Both the position numbers and the translations under genes were made by a program. Under the pieces are notes generated by a model that was given only the letters and a program-made list of their open reading frames with translations, did not search any database and was not told where the DNA came from. Below are positions 7,760-16,623 of a stretch of 64,000 nucleotides of DNA, piece after piece. Position 1 is the stretch's first letter, and each line of letters begins with the position of its first letter. The DNA is from Bradyrhizobium agreste (GTDB taxonomy: Bacteria; Pseudomonadota; Alphaproteobacteria; Rhizobiales; Xanthobacteraceae), in the NCBI RefSeq assembly GCF_016031625.1, contig NZ_JACCHP010000013.1, positions 120,934-184,933 on the forward strand. The letters run 5' to 3'.

Positions 7760-9079
7760 TCACTTGAGCATCTCCGGCACGATCAGACGCGGCAGGAACA
7801 GCGACACGCTGGGCCAGACGATAACCGCCGCCAGAACGAGCAGCATCGGTATCAGCATGATCATCGTGTCCTTCAGGGCATAGCGCAGCCGCACGCCCGC
7901 GATCGAGCAGGCGATCATCAGACAGAGGCCGTAGGGCGGCGTCACGAGGCCGAACGCCAGCGACACGATGGAGATGATCGCGAACTGGACCGGATGGAGA
8001 TCGACCGACTTGGCGAGCGGCTCCAGCACGGTGCCGACGATGATGATCGCCGGAATGGCGTCGAGGAAGCAGCCCACCACCAGAAAGCAGAAGGAGATGA
8101 AGAAGCCCGCCGCAACGACTCCCATCCCCCAGGTCGAGACGTTGGCCAGCAGCTCTTGCGGGATCTTGTAGTAGGCGAGCAGCCAGCCGAACGCGCTCGC
8201 GGTGCCGACGCAAAACAGCGCCACGCCGGCGAGCCGCCCGGTGTCGAGCAACGCCTTGTACAATTCGCGCAAGCCTGTCTCGCGGTAGAAGAACGCGGAG
8301 AGCGCTACGGAATACAGCACGGCAACGCACGCGGACTCAGTCGCGGTGAACCAGCCGAGCAGAATACCGCCGACGATGATGAACGGCGTTATCAGCGCCG
8401 GTATCGACCGCCAGATGGCGCATCGCATCTCGACCCAGGTCGCCTTCGGATAGGTCGGGTAACCCCGGCGCACGGCATAAACATGCACCGTTGCCATCTG
8501 CGCGCCCGCGATCAGCAGGCCCGGCACGATGCCGGCCAGATACATCGCCGCAATCGAGGTCGAGATCAGTCCGCCCCAGACGATCATCAGGATCGACGGC
8601 GGGATGATGACGGCAAGCACCGCCGACACCGCCGTGATGGCAATGGAGAACGAAAGGTCGTAGCCCTCCTTGCTCTGTGCATCGATGAAGATCTTGGACT
8701 GGCTGGCGGCATCGGCCGTCGAGGAGCCGGAGATGCCGGCGAAGAACACCGACAGCACGACGTTGATCTGCGCCAGCGATCCCGGCCAGTGCCCGACCAT
8801 TGAGCGCGACAGCGCCACCAGACGGTCGGTGATGCCGCCGATGCTCATCAGGTTCGCCGTCAAGAGGAAAAACGGCACCGCGAGCAGGATGAAGGAATTG
8901 TAGGCGTTGAAGGTTTCCTGCGCGAGCATCATCAGCGACAGGCGCGGCTCGATCAGAAGGATCGGCACGCAGGCAAGGCCGAGCGCGAACGCGACCGGCA
9001 CGCGCACGATCAGCAGGCCGATGAAAACCCCGAACAGCACCATGGCGGCCTGTCCGGCAGAAAGTACAGTGCCGCTCAT
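7760..9079 (-). CDS. TRAP transporter large permease (DctM type)
   Basis: A 439-residue, strongly hydrophobic protein with about 12 membrane segments, the usual size of DctM subunits. Family features include the AISGSSTADAAS and IPPSILMIVWG stretches and the C-terminal LVTPPYGLCLM segment. It catalyses sodium-coupled uptake of an organic acid with its small subunit and periplasmic receptor. Its ATG overlaps the stop of the small-subunit gene (ATGA, 9076-9079), indicating translational coupling. Last gene of the dctPQM-like operon. Confidence 0.93.
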   Translation of the reverse strand: MSGTVLSAGQAAMVLFGVFIGLLIVRVPVAFALGLACVPILLIEPRLSLMMLAQETFNAYNSFILLAVPFFLLTANLMSIGGITDRLVALSRSMVGHWPGSLAQINVVLSVFFAGISGSSTADAASQSKIFIDAQSKEGYDLSFSIAITAVSAVLAVIIPPSILMIVWGGLISTSIAAMYLAGIVPGLLIAGAQMATVHVYAVRRGYPTYPKATWVEMRCAIWRSIPALITPFIIVGGILLGWFTATESACVAVLYSVALSAFFYRETGLRELYKALLDTGRLAGVALFCVGTASAFGWLLAYYKIPQELLANVSTWGMGVVAAGFFISFCFLVVGCFLDAIPAIIIVGTVLEPLAKSVDLHPVQFAIISIVSLAFGLVTPPYGLCLMIACSIAGVRLRYALKDTMIMLIPMLLVLAAVIVWPSVSLFLPRLIVPEMLK

Positions 9080-9591
9080 CGCTGTGCCCCGACCAGAACG
9101 CGCATTTCATCAAGGATCTGTTCGCCCGCAAACACGATCCAGGTCACGCCGGCCACCGGCCAAGCGACGTGGATCAGCCAGAGCGGCAGATCGGCCAGCT
9201 CCGACGTCCTGTTCCAGGCGAACCGTGTGAATTCGATTCCGGCCCACACGAACACGAGGGCCAGTGCCAGCACGCCGAGCCGCGCGGTGATCCGCACCGC
9301 GGCCTCCGACCGCCGCGACAGGTCGGGCCACACGTCGACCTCGAAATGCTGTGCCTCGCGGATGCCCACCATGGCGCCGATCATGATCGTCCAGACGAAC
9401 AGGAACCGCGCCATCTCCTCCGTCCAGATGTAGGAGGGGATGAACGGTGTGTAGCGTGAGACGATCTGCAACGTGACGGGAACGACCAGGATGCCGACGC
9501 AGGCGGCCAGCAGGAATTGCAGCAACTTCGCATAGGCCGCAGTGACGCGACGCCACAGCGACGGTGTGGACGGGACCTGCATCTCGGACAT
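9076..9591 (-). CDS. TRAP transporter small permease (DctQ type)
   Basis: A 171-residue protein with four hydrophobic segments, typical of DctQ subunits, including WTEEMARFLFVW, the characteristic W-x-E-E-x-x-R-x-x-F pattern of the family. ATG at 9591 has GGAG six bases upstream and is chosen over the GTG at 9609. It lies between the receptor gene (81 bases away) and the large permease gene (overlapping by 4 bases). Confidence 0.9.
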   Translation of the reverse strand: MSEMQVPSTPSLWRRVTAAYAKLLQFLLAACVGILVVPVTLQIVSRYTPFIPSYIWTEEMARFLFVWTIMIGAMVGIREAQHFEVDVWPDLSRRSEAAVRITARLGVLALALVFVWAGIEFTRFAWNRTSELADLPLWLIHVAWPVAGVTWIVFAGEQILDEMRVLVGAQR

Positions 9592-9672
9592 TGGAGCTCC
9601 GTATGGCACTCATCCGCCACGTCCGGGCAGGAAGCGGGGCCTGCCCGGAATGGTGTCGGCGGAGGGGCGGCC

Positions 9673-10671
9673 TCAGACGACGTTGATCTTCTCGAAAATG
9701 CCTTCCGCGCCGATCTCCTTGGCGTAGGTGACCATCACGGGATCGGCGAGCTTCTTCATGGCATCCCGCTCCTCGAACGGAACGCGCTTGAGCTTGCCGG
9801 CCTTCTCCAGCGTGTCGAGCTTGACGACCTCCTCGCTCGACTCGAGCTGGCGCCCGTAATCTCCGGCCTCCTTGCCCGCCTTCATGATCGCGTCCTGCAG
9901 ATCCTTGGGCAGGGTCTTCAGCGTCTTCACCGAGAAGCAGATCGGCCGGATCGACACGGCGTGCTGGGTCAGGTTGAGATACGGCGCCACTTCGTAGAAT
10001 TTCATCGCCTCGACGCCGGCCGCCTCGTTCTCGCCGGCCGAGATGACGCCGTTCTGGATCGCATTGTAGATCTCGTTGTAGGCGATCACGGTCGGGCTCA
10101 TGCCGATGGCCGCAAAGGTCTTCGACCAGATCGGCGCGCCCTGCACGCGCACCTTGAGACCCTTGAGATCGGCGAGGTTCTTGAGCGGCTTGTTGGCGAA
10201 GATGTTGCGGATGCCGCCGCCGGCATAGCCGATCAGAACCACCTCGGCCTTGGCCGCGACCTCGTCGGCGATCGGCGCCAGGATGTTGGCTTCGACCACC
10301 TTGTTCATGTGCTCGATGCCCTTGAACACGAAGGGCGCATCGATGAACGGGGCCGCCTTGGCGAAGGTCGACATGTGGGCCGGCGAGACGATGCCGTAAT
10401 CGACTGCCTTGCCCTGCGACATGTACTCGAAATACTGCTTCTCGAGGCCGAGCGAGGAGTTCCTGTGCAGGGTGAAATTGACGGGCTTGCCGTAATATTT
10501 CTTCACCAGCTCCTCGAACCGCAGCAGGGCCCGGTTGAAGGCATGGTCGTCATTGAACTGCACGGCACCGTTCAGCGTGATCGGGGCTTGCGCCCTCAGG
10601 ATCGACGGCATGCCGATGGCAGCTGCCGCACTGGTTGCACCGACACCAGCGAGAAATGACCTTCGCTTCAT
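9673..10671 (-). CDS. TRAP transporter periplasmic substrate-binding protein (DctP type)
   Basis: A 332-residue receptor. The N-terminus MKRRSFLAGVGA carries a twin-arginine motif, and a hydrophobic stretch ends near AQA (~27-29), so export by Tat is likely, unlike most TRAP receptors. The central VRVQGAPIW region contains the conserved arginine that usually binds a substrate carboxylate. The start at 10671 follows a GGAGGGGAGA site. First gene of the dctP-Q-M order on the minus strand. The transported acid cannot be named. Confidence 0.9.
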   Translation of the reverse strand: MKRRSFLAGVGATSAAAAIGMPSILRAQAPITLNGAVQFNDDHAFNRALLRFEELVKKYYGKPVNFTLHRNSSLGLEKQYFEYMSQGKAVDYGIVSPAHMSTFAKAAPFIDAPFVFKGIEHMNKVVEANILAPIADEVAAKAEVVLIGYAGGGIRNIFANKPLKNLADLKGLKVRVQGAPIWSKTFAAIGMSPTVIAYNEIYNAIQNGVISAGENEAAGVEAMKFYEVAPYLNLTQHAVSIRPICFSVKTLKTLPKDLQDAIMKAGKEAGDYGRQLESSEEVVKLDTLEKAGKLKRVPFEERDAMKKLADPVMVTYAKEIGAEGIFEKINVV

Positions 10672-10983
10672 CGTCTCCCCTCCCTTTGATGCTCCGGCCC
10701 TGTCGCCGGGCCGTGAGCGCAGCCGTTATGCGGCTTGCGAGAGGCAAGCGTATGAAAAACCTCGCCGGGACGGAAGTCATTTCACGTGCGCTGGCGGGCC
10801 CCTTCCTCGCGGGGGCGCCCGGCAACAGCTGTTGCACTGCAACTTGGGCTCCGGCCGGCGGGCTCTGATGCACGAAACCGCGTGACGGGAGAGCGGCCGT
10901 CTCGGCGGCGGCCGCCCTCCCGGATTTCATCGCATGACGTCGATCTCTCCGGAAAACCGCGTCGCGCTTTTCCGGATCCGGCT
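10672..10983. other. intergenic region between peroxidase and TRAP receptor genes
   Basis: About 310 bases without a credible gene. It holds the promoter of the TRAP operon next to 10680-10760, a GC-rich hairpin at 10887-10921 (broken by a two-base mismatch), and the hairpin at 10948-10976 listed separately. Both genes are on the minus strand, so the region contains the 3' end of one unit and the start of the next. Confidence 0.5.
10948..10976 (-). terminator. hairpin just downstream of the peroxidase gene
   Basis: TCCGGAAAA (10948-10956) and TTTTCCGGA (10968-10976) are perfect 9-bp arms around an 11-base loop. It starts eight bases past the peroxidase stop in the direction of transcription. 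The TCCGGAAAA-type arm recurs widely in Rhizobiales intergenic DNA, so it may belong to a repeat family that has been used as a terminator. Confidence 0.6.
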
Positions 10984-12528
10984 TCAGACCGTCGAGATGC
11001 CGTCGATCGGGCTGATATCCCCGACGAAACGCAAGAGATCGGCCATCGTGAATTCGCCGGGTACTTGCGATGGCAGCGTCGGCTTCCAGGACTTGCCCTT
11101 GAGCCAGAGATACGACTGGTGGTCGCCATGGACGAGGCCGACGAAGACCTCGGCAAGCAGGGTCGCGCCGACCGGGCCGAGCCTTTCGCCGCTGCCCCGC
11201 TGCTCCGCCTCCTTGAGGATGTAGTACCAGAGTGGGGTGTGCTGGTGCAGGCCGTGCTTCTTCGCCACGGCGCCGTCGGTCCCCTTCGAGATTTCTTCCG
11301 GCGTCAGCGGGTTCTTGATCTTCATGGCCTTGGCGACGTCCTGCCCGGACGGCAGGCCCAACAGCACGCCGCGCTTGAGATTGCGGAACGGCAGGCTGCC
11401 GCCGTCGCCGGGCAAGCTGTGGAGCTGCGGCACGACGAGCGGGTCGATCTTGCGCGACGGATTGAGCGTCACGCCCGGAGGATTGCTCGGCAGCACCTGA
11501 TAGAAACGCCGCCAGTCGATGATCCAGTTGCTCGAAAGCACCGGAAGCGGGAGCGGCGGCTGAATCGGGTTTGGCGCCAGATCGCCGATGATGCCGCCCG
11601 ACAGCCCGGTGAACCTGAACAGCAGGTCCAGGGTCGCCGGGGTGAGGCCGCCGGGCGTGAAGATCCGGTTGTGGCTGTAGACCTGGCGCACCATGCTGTG
11701 GCCGAGACGGTAGACGGCGGCTGAAAACTCGACGGGCATGTAGGGGGTCTTCTTGAAGCGGTAGAAGCGCCGCCCCTGCTCGAGAATCTTGGCGACGATC
11801 CCCTTTTCGGTGATCCGCTCCACGAAATCGTGCAGGACCATCCATTGGTAGTGCCAGGTCACGATCCGGCGCGCTTCCTCGAAGATCTCGCCCGCCGGCT
11901 TGCCGGACGCCGCGAGCTGATCGCAGACCTTGTTGTGAAACTTCAGCATCGCAAGATGGGTTTGCGCGACGAGCAGGTTCTCGTCGTTGCGGTGATCGCC
12001 GATCAGGGCAAACCCCTCGGGATTGCGCGGCAGGTCGTTGCGATGGTCGCCCGTGATGGCATCGACGTTGACGGTCTTGCCGATCAAGAGCTTGGGACCC
12101 GGTGTCTTGCCGTTGTCGTTCGCCGAATTGCGCGCGTAGAGATGACGGCTGCCGTCGGGGCCGAGACCATAGACGCTGTCGAGATCGAGGGCGGGCGTGC
12201 GAAAATTCGTGACCGCCGTCGGATCGGCTTCCTTCTCGCCGAAGGAGGTCAGATCGAGCGTGATGTCGTGATCGACGAATTGGCCGAGATAAGTGAAACC
12301 CGCCGGAACGTTGGGATTGTTTCCCGCGGCGTCGCCGGGGGCGGGATCCTTCATCGCGTCGGCGAGCTCATGCAGCGGACCGTCGTCGACAGCCAGCGGC
12401 TCCAGGGTCGGAAACATCCGGCCAAACATGCCCGGATCGTCGTGTCCGGAAAGCGTATCCAGAAATTGTCGCGTCGGTTGACGGCCGGCCTTGCCATGAC
12501 CAGGATGAACATTCACGTCGGTTCCCAT
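10984..12528 (-). CDS. animal-type haem peroxidase family protein
   Basis: A 514-residue protein of the myeloperoxidase/cyclooxygenase superfamily (peroxidase domain PF03098), which is uncommon in bacteria. The segment GQFVDHDITLD contains the superfamily signature with the distal Gln83 and His87 and the Asp88 calcium ligand. A proximal-histidine candidate lies in RLGHSMVRQVYSHNRIF. No signal peptide is visible, which is odd for this class and suggests a cytoplasmic location or non-classical export. The start at 12528 follows GAGCAGGAGC. Likely reaction: peroxide-dependent oxidation or halogenation of an unknown substrate. The next gene upstream (small hypothetical) is 250 bases away, so it is probably transcribed alone. 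Confidence 0.88.
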   Translation of the reverse strand: MGTDVNVHPGHGKAGRQPTRQFLDTLSGHDDPGMFGRMFPTLEPLAVDDGPLHELADAMKDPAPGDAAGNNPNVPAGFTYLGQFVDHDITLDLTSFGEKEADPTAVTNFRTPALDLDSVYGLGPDGSRHLYARNSANDNGKTPGPKLLIGKTVNVDAITGDHRNDLPRNPEGFALIGDHRNDENLLVAQTHLAMLKFHNKVCDQLAASGKPAGEIFEEARRIVTWHYQWMVLHDFVERITEKGIVAKILEQGRRFYRFKKTPYMPVEFSAAVYRLGHSMVRQVYSHNRIFTPGGLTPATLDLLFRFTGLSGGIIGDLAPNPIQPPLPLPVLSSNWIIDWRRFYQVLPSNPPGVTLNPSRKIDPLVVPQLHSLPGDGGSLPFRNLKRGVLLGLPSGQDVAKAMKIKNPLTPEEISKGTDGAVAKKHGLHQHTPLWYYILKEAEQRGSGERLGPVGATLLAEVFVGLVHGDHQSYLWLKGKSWKPTLPSQVPGEFTMADLLRFVGDISPIDGISTV

Positions 12529-12778
12529 CGCTTGCTCCTGCTCAATATGCTGTAAGGGAGAGGGGCGCCGAAGTTGTCGATTGGTTTGAAATTCTCGTTT
12601 CAGTATACGTTCAGAAGAATTGCCCCTCAGGGTGCAGTACGATGAAATATTACTACAGATTGCATGCTATGGGAGAGTCCAACCGCGAGGCTTTTTGCCC
12701 CACCAGCGACACAGGCTTTTGATCGTCCGAAGCTCGAGCAAGAACGACTAAGGCGCGATCGACCAGCCGCCCAATCTC
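12529..12778. other. AT-richer intergenic region, promoter of the peroxidase gene
   Basis: About 250 bases without a gene. The portion at 12580-12670 is noticeably richer in A and T than its surroundings, as expected for a promoter of the minus-strand peroxidase gene. No operator or strong hairpin was recognised. Confidence 0.4.
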
Positions 12779-13051
12779 TCAGCGTTTGGCAGCGAACCGC
12801 GACCAGATCTCAGCGTCTGTGTAGAAGTCCACGCCGCCATCGAGATCTCTCACCAGCCACTCGCCGAGATAGACGATCTGGGTGCCGCTGCGCCGCTCGT
12901 GCCGAAGCTCGAATTTTCCGTCGGCATCTTTCTGCAGTGAGCAATTCGACTGAACCCAGCTCGGCCAATCCTGCAGCGGCTGTCCCAAAAACTGCCAGGC
13001 AACCAAAGCCGCGTTGTCCGACAAGGGTTCTAAGCGCAGTGTCTTGGTCAC
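12779..13051 (-). CDS. hypothetical small protein
   Basis: A 90-residue soluble protein starting from a GTG at 13051 that has GGTGGAG upstream; the open frame continues to 13132, but that extension looks non-coding. The protein has a balanced composition with several Trp residues and no membrane segment. I do not recognise its family. It lies on the same strand as CcdA (gap ~140 bases) and the peroxidase gene. It is listed because start site and codon use support expression. Confidence 0.5.
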   Translation of the reverse strand: MTKTLRLEPLSDNAALVAWQFLGQPLQDWPSWVQSNCSLQKDADGKFELRHERRSGTQIVYLGEWLVRDLDGGVDFYTDAEIWSRFAAKR

Positions 13052-13194
13052 GTGATCTCCACCATGCGAGTTGTCCCCCGATGCAACGCCTCGGGACCGG
13101 AAAGGTTTGGAATCGTGGTTACCTGACAGCATGCCTGACGGGTTTCAACGGTTCCTCTCCTTTTTCGTCCGTGAAAACCCGGTCCCCTCGCGCC

Positions 13195-13926
13195 CTAACC
13201 GATCGTCTGCAGCACCGGAAACGTCTCCAGCAGCCAGATGCTCACATTCGAGACCGCGCCGGTGAGAAAGCCGATGCCGGTGAGCACCATCAAGACGCCC
13301 ATGGCGCGCTCGACGTTGACGAGGTGGCCCTTCATGCGCGCGAACAGCGCGGAGAACTGTTCCATCATCAGCGCGGCGATCAGGAATGGAATGCCGAGGC
13401 CGGCGGAATAGACCGCGAGCAGGCCGGCGCCCCTCGCCACCGTGGCTTCCGCCGCGGCGATCGAGAGGATCGCGGCGAGGATCGGGCCGATGCAGGGCGT
13501 CCAGCCGAACGCGAATGCGAGGCCCATGATATAGGCGCCCCACAAGCCGACCGGTTTGGGGATCGGCAGGCGTCCTTCCCGCATCAGAAGGCCGATGCGC
13601 GTCAGGCCGAGGAAGTGCAGGCCCATGATGACGATGACGATGCCGGCGAGGATCGACAGCTCCGCCGACCAGGCACGGATCAGCCCGCCGATCAGCGAAG
13701 CGCTGGCGCCGAGCGCCACGAAGATGGTGGAGAAGCCGAGCACGAACAGGAGCGCCGACATCATGATCGCGCGCTTGGAGGCCGCGACCGGCTCATCGCT
13801 CTCGACATGCTCGATCGTGGCGCCCGTGAGATAGATCAGATAGGGCGGAACCAGAGGCAGGACGCAAGGCGAGAGGAAGCTGACGAGGCCGGCAATCAGC
13901 GCCGCCGGAATCGAAACATTTTGCAT
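13195..13926 (-). CDS. ccdA: cytochrome c biogenesis protein CcdA family
   Basis: A 243-residue inner-membrane protein with six predicted segments. The two redox cysteines sit in the expected places, LSPCVLPLVPPYL (first segment) and FGWTPCIGPILAAIL (fourth). CcdA proteins pass electrons from cytoplasmic thioredoxin across the membrane to reduce periplasmic disulfides, including apocytochrome c haem-binding cysteines and other thiol proteins. ATG at 13926. It stands apart from other ccm genes, so the exact partner is unknown. Confidence 0.9.
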   Translation of the reverse strand: MQNVSIPAALIAGLVSFLSPCVLPLVPPYLIYLTGATIEHVESDEPVAASKRAIMMSALLFVLGFSTIFVALGASASLIGGLIRAWSAELSILAGIVIVIMGLHFLGLTRIGLLMREGRLPIPKPVGLWGAYIMGLAFAFGWTPCIGPILAAILSIAAAEATVARGAGLLAVYSAGLGIPFLIAALMMEQFSALFARMKGHLVNVERAMGVLMVLTGIGFLTGAVSNVSIWLLETFPVLQTIG

Positions 13927-14133
13927 GATGCAGTCGGAGCCATCTCAGGCCCCGTTTACGGCGCGCAGGGAACGCGCCCGGCCCGGAGCCGAACCGGCTC
14001 TGGTGTAGCCGATGCCGGAGAATGCGCAACAGAGGCGCACAAAACCAGGGCTCCGCCCGACGCCCTCCGTGATCACAGATGCGACATCGGGACGCGCACA
14101 AACCTCGCCAGAAAGCGAGATTCGGCGGCGAGG

Positions 14134-14400
14134 CTACTTCACCACGCGGAGCAGCGGACGCCGGGGCTGGTCCTGCGTCTGCTTGGAAGGGGGTGGCGGC
14201 TCGCTGGCAGCGCTCCGCAGCATTTCGTCACACAGCGCCTTGAGATCGGCACTGTCGATTCCTTTCAATTTCATCCTGACGTCGAGGATGACGATGGACA
14301 GCATCTCGGCCGACTCGCGGCTGTTGCAGGCATTGAGAACCCTGCGGCACTCTTCGAGCGTTTCCAGCACCGACTGCAACTGTTCGTCTGAATGCGACAC
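14134..14400 (-). CDS. hypothetical small helical protein
   Basis: An 88-residue protein read from a GTG at 14400 with GGAAAG upstream. The first ~60 residues look wholly alpha-helical (LQSVLETLEECRRVLNACN and following), ending in a Pro/Gln/Arg-rich basic tail. It resembles conserved hypothetical proteins of Bradyrhizobium but I cannot assign a domain. The frame also extends to 14481 without a better start. It lies 207 bases upstream of ccdA on the same strand. Confidence 0.5.
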   Translation of the reverse strand: MSHSDEQLQSVLETLEECRRVLNACNSRESAEMLSIVILDVRMKLKGIDSADLKALCDEMLRSAASEPPPPSKQTQDQPRRPLLRVVK

Positions 14401-14875
14401 CGGCGTTCTTTCCGTTAATTCGGCCTGCGAGACGTATCTGTCACGCCCCCTTCGGCCCCCATGGAAGACCAAAGATAACACGAGGCGACCGCGCCTTCGA
14501 ACCCGATTTCAGTGTGTGGAACCGTGTTTCCGCGCGCATCACCATGCGGCGCCATTGGCGATCACCCAATTGCTTCGGGAGCAAACGCCTGGCCTGGTGC
14601 GACCGATCCAGCAACGGCGGCGGCATCGACTGCCGCGCAAGACCATTCGTTGCGGTCAACACCGGCAATCCCGCAGCCATCTCGCGGCTCGCAACGGAAC
14701 TCACGCCATACCCCTCACTCGAGCCGATAGCCTCGCCCGAATTCCCAGCCCATGGGAGCATCCAAATACCGCCCTAAGGTAGTAAGGATGACGTTCAAAA
14801 ACTCTTCGCTCCCCAACCCGTCGTGGTTGTGGTTTGCGCCAGATTCTGCCAGTTTAGCGTTCCAAAGGAAATTGT
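14401..14875. other. intergenic region, divergent promoters
   Basis: About 475 bases between the small helical-protein gene (minus) and the LysR gene (plus). Open frames here have poor starts and unconvincing composition, and I consider them non-coding. The last 100 bases before the LysR gene are AT-richer, as expected of a promoter. Confidence 0.4.
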
Positions 14876-15925
14876 ATGCACTCCTTGGCGGAAAGGGGCG
14901 TTCCGTTGGCGGAACGCCCAAAGACAAATCTCAGCGGCCTCTCCGATTGGGACGCCGCGCGCATATTTTTGGAAGTCGTCCGATGCGGAAGCTTTCGCTC
15001 GGCGGCCGAGCGCCTGTCGCTGTCGATCAACGCCGTGCGGCGTCGGATCGACGATTTCGAACGCCAGACCGGCACCACGTTATTTACGCGCGACGTCCAC
15101 GGCACCCATCTGACCGATGAGGGCGCCCTGGTGGTCTCCGCCGTCGAGCGCATGGAGGCGGCCACCTTCGACGTGCTGCGCGCCAGCGATTCGATGGCCA
15201 ACGCGCTGTCCGGCGAGGTCCGCGTGGCCGTCACCGAGGGGCTCGGCACGTTCTGGCTTGCCCCTCGCCTCGTCGAATTCCAGCAGGCCTATCCGAAGAT
15301 CCTGGTGGACCTGCATTGCGCGATGCGCTCGGCCGACGTCTCGCGCCACGAGGCCGACGTCGCGATTCATCTGTCCCGTCCCTCGGCGCTGGACATCAAG
15401 CTGGTGCGGCTCGGCCGCATGCATCTGATGTTCTGGGCCTCCGAGAAATACATCGCAAAGCATGGCGCGCCGCGCTCGGCGGCGGAATTGATCAAGCATC
15501 GTCTGGTGCTGCAATTCGCCGACCAGCTCGCCGCCAAGGAATCCTTCGAGAGCTTCTTCCCGGGCGTGTCCGAACGTGACCTTCTGGTCATGAAGACGAA
15601 CGTCTCGAGCGCCAATTATTGGGCGGTCGCGAATGGCGCCGGCATCGGCGTCTTCCCGAGCTACGCCATTGCGCTCGGCGGGAAATTGATTCCACTGGAG
15701 GTCGAGCTGAACCGACCGCTGGATATCTGGTTGTCCTACCATCCCGGTAGCGGCCGTATCCCGCGCGTGCGGCACATGATTGACTGGCTGATCGAGGCGT
15801 TCAATCCGGCCCGCTTCCCGTGGTTTAAGGAAGAGTTCGTGCACCCGCATGAATTCAAGGACTCGTATATGGGCGAACCCCTGACCCAGCTCTTCGGGGG
15901 ATTTTCAACCGAAGAACAAAGGTGA
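14876..15925 (+). CDS. LysR-family transcriptional regulator
   Basis: A 349-residue regulator, longer than the usual ~300 because of an N-terminal extension of ~22 residues and a C-terminal tail. The HTH lies at ~27-85 (GSFRSAAERLSLSINAVRRRI) and the effector-binding domain at ~115-310. The ATG at 14876 follows AAAGGAAA. Codons 7-15 lie in a perfect 10-bp hairpin (14896-14919), and a TTG in its loop (14906) offers a second in-frame start, so the true start is uncertain. The gene ends eight bases before the Xre-type gene, so the two regulators are probably co-transcribed. Confidence 0.88.
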   Translation: MHSLAERGVPLAERPKTNLSGLSDWDAARIFLEVVRCGSFRSAAERLSLSINAVRRRIDDFERQTGTTLFTRDVHGTHLTDEGALVVSAVERMEAATFDVLRASDSMANALSGEVRVAVTEGLGTFWLAPRLVEFQQAYPKILVDLHCAMRSADVSRHEADVAIHLSRPSALDIKLVRLGRMHLMFWASEKYIAKHGAPRSAAELIKHRLVLQFADQLAAKESFESFFPGVSERDLLVMKTNVSSANYWAVANGAGIGVFPSYAIALGGKLIPLEVELNRPLDIWLSYHPGSGRIPRVRHMIDWLIEAFNPARFPWFKEEFVHPHEFKDSYMGEPLTQLFGGFSTEEQR

Positions 15926-15933
15926 AAACAGAG

Positions 15934-16326
15934 ATGAAAGCAGCGGCAAAAAGAATGAAGCAGCGCAGCGCGGGCAAGCCGGACATCGAGCTTGGCAAGC
16001 GCATCCGTCTGCGGCGCGTCGAGATGAAGATCTCGCAGGCCGAGCTCGGCGAGAAGCTCGGCGTCAGCTTCCAGCAGGTGCAGAAATACGAGAAGGGCGT
16101 CAATCGCGTCGGCGCGGCTCGGCTTCAGCAGATCGCCTCCGCCCTCGATGTGCCCGTGACCTTCTTCTACGACGGCGACAACAAGGCCCGCGAAGTCGAG
16201 AGTCTGCTCTTCCTCGACTCGGCCTTCAGCCTCCGCCTGCTGCGCGCCTACAGCAAGATCAAGGACCAGACGGTGCAGCGTCAGCTCGTCTCGCTGATGG
16301 AATCGATCGCGGCGAACGAGAGCTGA
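15934..16326 (+). CDS. Xre-family helix-turn-helix regulator
   Basis: A 130-residue DNA-binding protein. Residues ~20-75 are a classic HTH_3/Xre domain (RIRLRRVEMKISQAELGEKL, then VQKYEKGVNRV), and the remaining helical part probably mediates dimerisation. It resembles the PhrR/PraR-like regulators common in rhizobia, but I do not claim orthology. ATG at 15934 is chosen because AAAGGTG precedes it; an in-frame GTG at 15922 overlaps the LysR stop. Second gene of a LysR-Xre pair, followed by two hairpins. Confidence 0.85.
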   Translation: MKAAAKRMKQRSAGKPDIELGKRIRLRRVEMKISQAELGEKLGVSFQQVQKYEKGVNRVGAARLQQIASALDVPVTFFYDGDNKAREVESLLFLDSAFSLRLLRAYSKIKDQTVQRQLVSLMESIAANES

Positions 16327-16347
16327 GGCCGGTCGACGGTCCGGCCT
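16326..16347 (+). terminator. hairpin at the end of the Xre gene
   Basis: AGGCCGG (16326-16332) and CCGGCCT (16341-16347) pair over 7 bp around an eight-base loop, starting in the stop codon of the Xre gene. No T run follows, so termination here may be partial. Confidence 0.5.
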
Positions 16348-16445
16348 TCACGGCCGACGTTCAATCCGCCGCGTCACGGGGGCGCGGCCGGATTGCGCGA
16401 GATCGGCCGAAGGATGTCTGCGCGCAACTGCGCGCGGCCTGTCTC

Positions 16446-16469
16446 GGGGCGGCCTTGCCGCCCCTTTTT
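16446..16469 (+). terminator. intrinsic terminator
   Basis: GGGGCGG (16446-16452), loop of five, CCGCCCC (16458-16464), then five T. This is a textbook rho-independent terminator. It lies 120 bases past the Xre stop, so it closes either a long 3' untranslated region or a separate short transcript beginning after 16347. Confidence 0.85.
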
Positions 16470-16623
16470 CTTGGCGGTTTTCCTTCGAAGTTTCAGCCCC
16501 GTCGAACGCCGCGCGTCATGCAATCGCAGCACGGGCGGATGCAGGCTCACCTCACCTGCTCCGGTTGACCGCGGCGGTGCCTGCGCCGCACATTGCGCAT
16601 CGCCACCGAGCAGCGAGCGCGCG

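Noticed and set aside
14441..14761. Minus-strand frame of 106 codons before the LysR gene
   Set aside because: No ribosome-binding site at the start and biased composition without a motif; the region is better explained as promoter DNA.
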